Assembly (NCBI GenBank): GCA_050747865.1
Contig: JBOGJI010000029.1
Span: 1 to 5,431 of the forward strand
Length of the DNA stretch: 5,431 nucleotides
Direction: 5' to 3'
From: JBOGJI01 sp050747865
Lineage (GTDB): Bacteria; Acidobacteriota; Thermoanaerobaculia; Multivoradales; JAHEKO01
Shown: in pieces, positions 5,213-5,431 of the stretch
Numbering within the stretch: the stretch's first letter is position 1
How the letters are laid out: each line of letters starts with the position of its first letter
The notes under the pieces: generated by a model
The model's database searches: none
Told to the model about the DNA's origin: nothing
Seen by the model: the letters and a program-made list of their open reading frames with translations, nothing else
Translations under genes and position numbers: made by a program

Positions 5213-5431
5213 TGGCCCGCCGCCGCGGCAAACGAGGATCCCGGGCTCCCCGGAAAGGCGCTCCGGCCGCCATCGGCTGGCGGGAATGGGTGGCGCTTCC
5301 GGATCTGGGCGTAGAGCGGATCAAGGTCAAGGTGGACACTGGGGCCAGGACCTCGGCTCTGCACGCCTACCGGATCCGCGGCTTCCGCCGCGACGGCGAG
5401 GACTGGGTGCGCTTCCAGATCCACCCCATCC
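5212..5431 (+). CDS. RimK-associated retropepsin-like 'ATP-dependent zinc protease' family protein (5' part)
   Basis: Only the first 73 residues lie inside the window; the frame is open at the right edge. After a basic, probably disordered leader (1-20, rich in Arg, Lys and Ala) comes IGWREWVALPDLGVERIKVK (21-40) and then VDTGARTSALHA (41-52). This is the signature start of the family annotated as ATP-dependent zinc protease (Pfam Zn_protease, DUF785), which often lies beside rimK-type ATP-grasp ligase genes. D-T-G-A (42-45) matches the active-site motif of retropepsin-like aspartic peptidases, so the zinc label may be historical. Homology begins at about residue 21, so the leader is lineage-specific or the true start could lie a little downstream, although no other ATG lies in between. 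No Shine-Dalgarno precedes the ATG at 5212. Whether a rimK-like gene follows cannot be seen here. Confidence 0.85.
   Translation, partial: MARRRGKRGSRAPRKGAPAAIGWREWVALPDLGVERIKVKVDTGARTSALHAYRIRGFRRDGEDWVRFQIHPI

Noticed and set aside
5166..5339. N-terminal extension of the membrane protein up to an upstream ATG at 5339.
   Set aside because: The 58 extra residues are polar and basic, would be antisense to the conserved retropepsin-like coding sequence, and the ATG at 5165 has a proper Shine-Dalgarno before a membrane helix.

Overview
The window is GC-rich, tightly packed bacterial DNA with no tRNA, rRNA, CRISPR array or mobile element that I can see. A predicted outer-membrane beta-barrel with a signal peptide points to a diderm (Gram-negative type) bacterium. 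The high GC content and gene style fit an uncultured soil or sediment lineage such as Rokubacteria/Methylomirabilota or a deltaproteobacterial relative. That placement is inference from general resemblance, not a computed result.

Left part, plus strand (7-2472). The window opens with the two ends of an alpha/beta-hydrolase carboxylesterase whose middle, including the catalytic serine region, is missing; the two ends lie in different frames. A flavin reductase (355-948) follows at once, with its Shine-Dalgarno overlapping the esterase stop codon. Overlapping the reductase stop by 4 nt is a small secreted beta-barrel protein (945-1538). After a 34-nt gap comes a secreted, membrane-anchored gluzincin metallopeptidase (1573-2472). 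The peptidase lacks a clear ribosome binding site but has a -10-like hexamer placed as for a leaderless transcript.

Right part, minus strand (5165 down to 2493). Three genes read leftward: an uncharacterised polytopic membrane protein with an apparent internal duplication (5165-4299), a PAP2-family lipid phosphatase (about 4252-3707), and a GT4-type glycosyltransferase (3701-2493) with a GTG start 5 nt after the PAP2 stop. The PAP2/glycosyltransferase pair suggests membrane glycolipid synthesis: the phosphatase could release a lipid acceptor such as diacylglycerol, which the glycosyltransferase then glycosylates. This is a hypothesis from context. The minus-strand cluster converges on the peptidase gene with only 20 bp between them.

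Right edge, plus strand (5212 to end). A divergent gene begins that encodes the N-terminus of a RimK-associated, retropepsin-like 'ATP-dependent zinc protease' family protein, cut by the window edge. The 46-bp divergent spacer contains a small inverted repeat.

No obviously new defence or mobile system is present. The items most worth a second look are the internally deleted esterase, the duplicated membrane protein, and the PAP2-glycosyltransferase unit.
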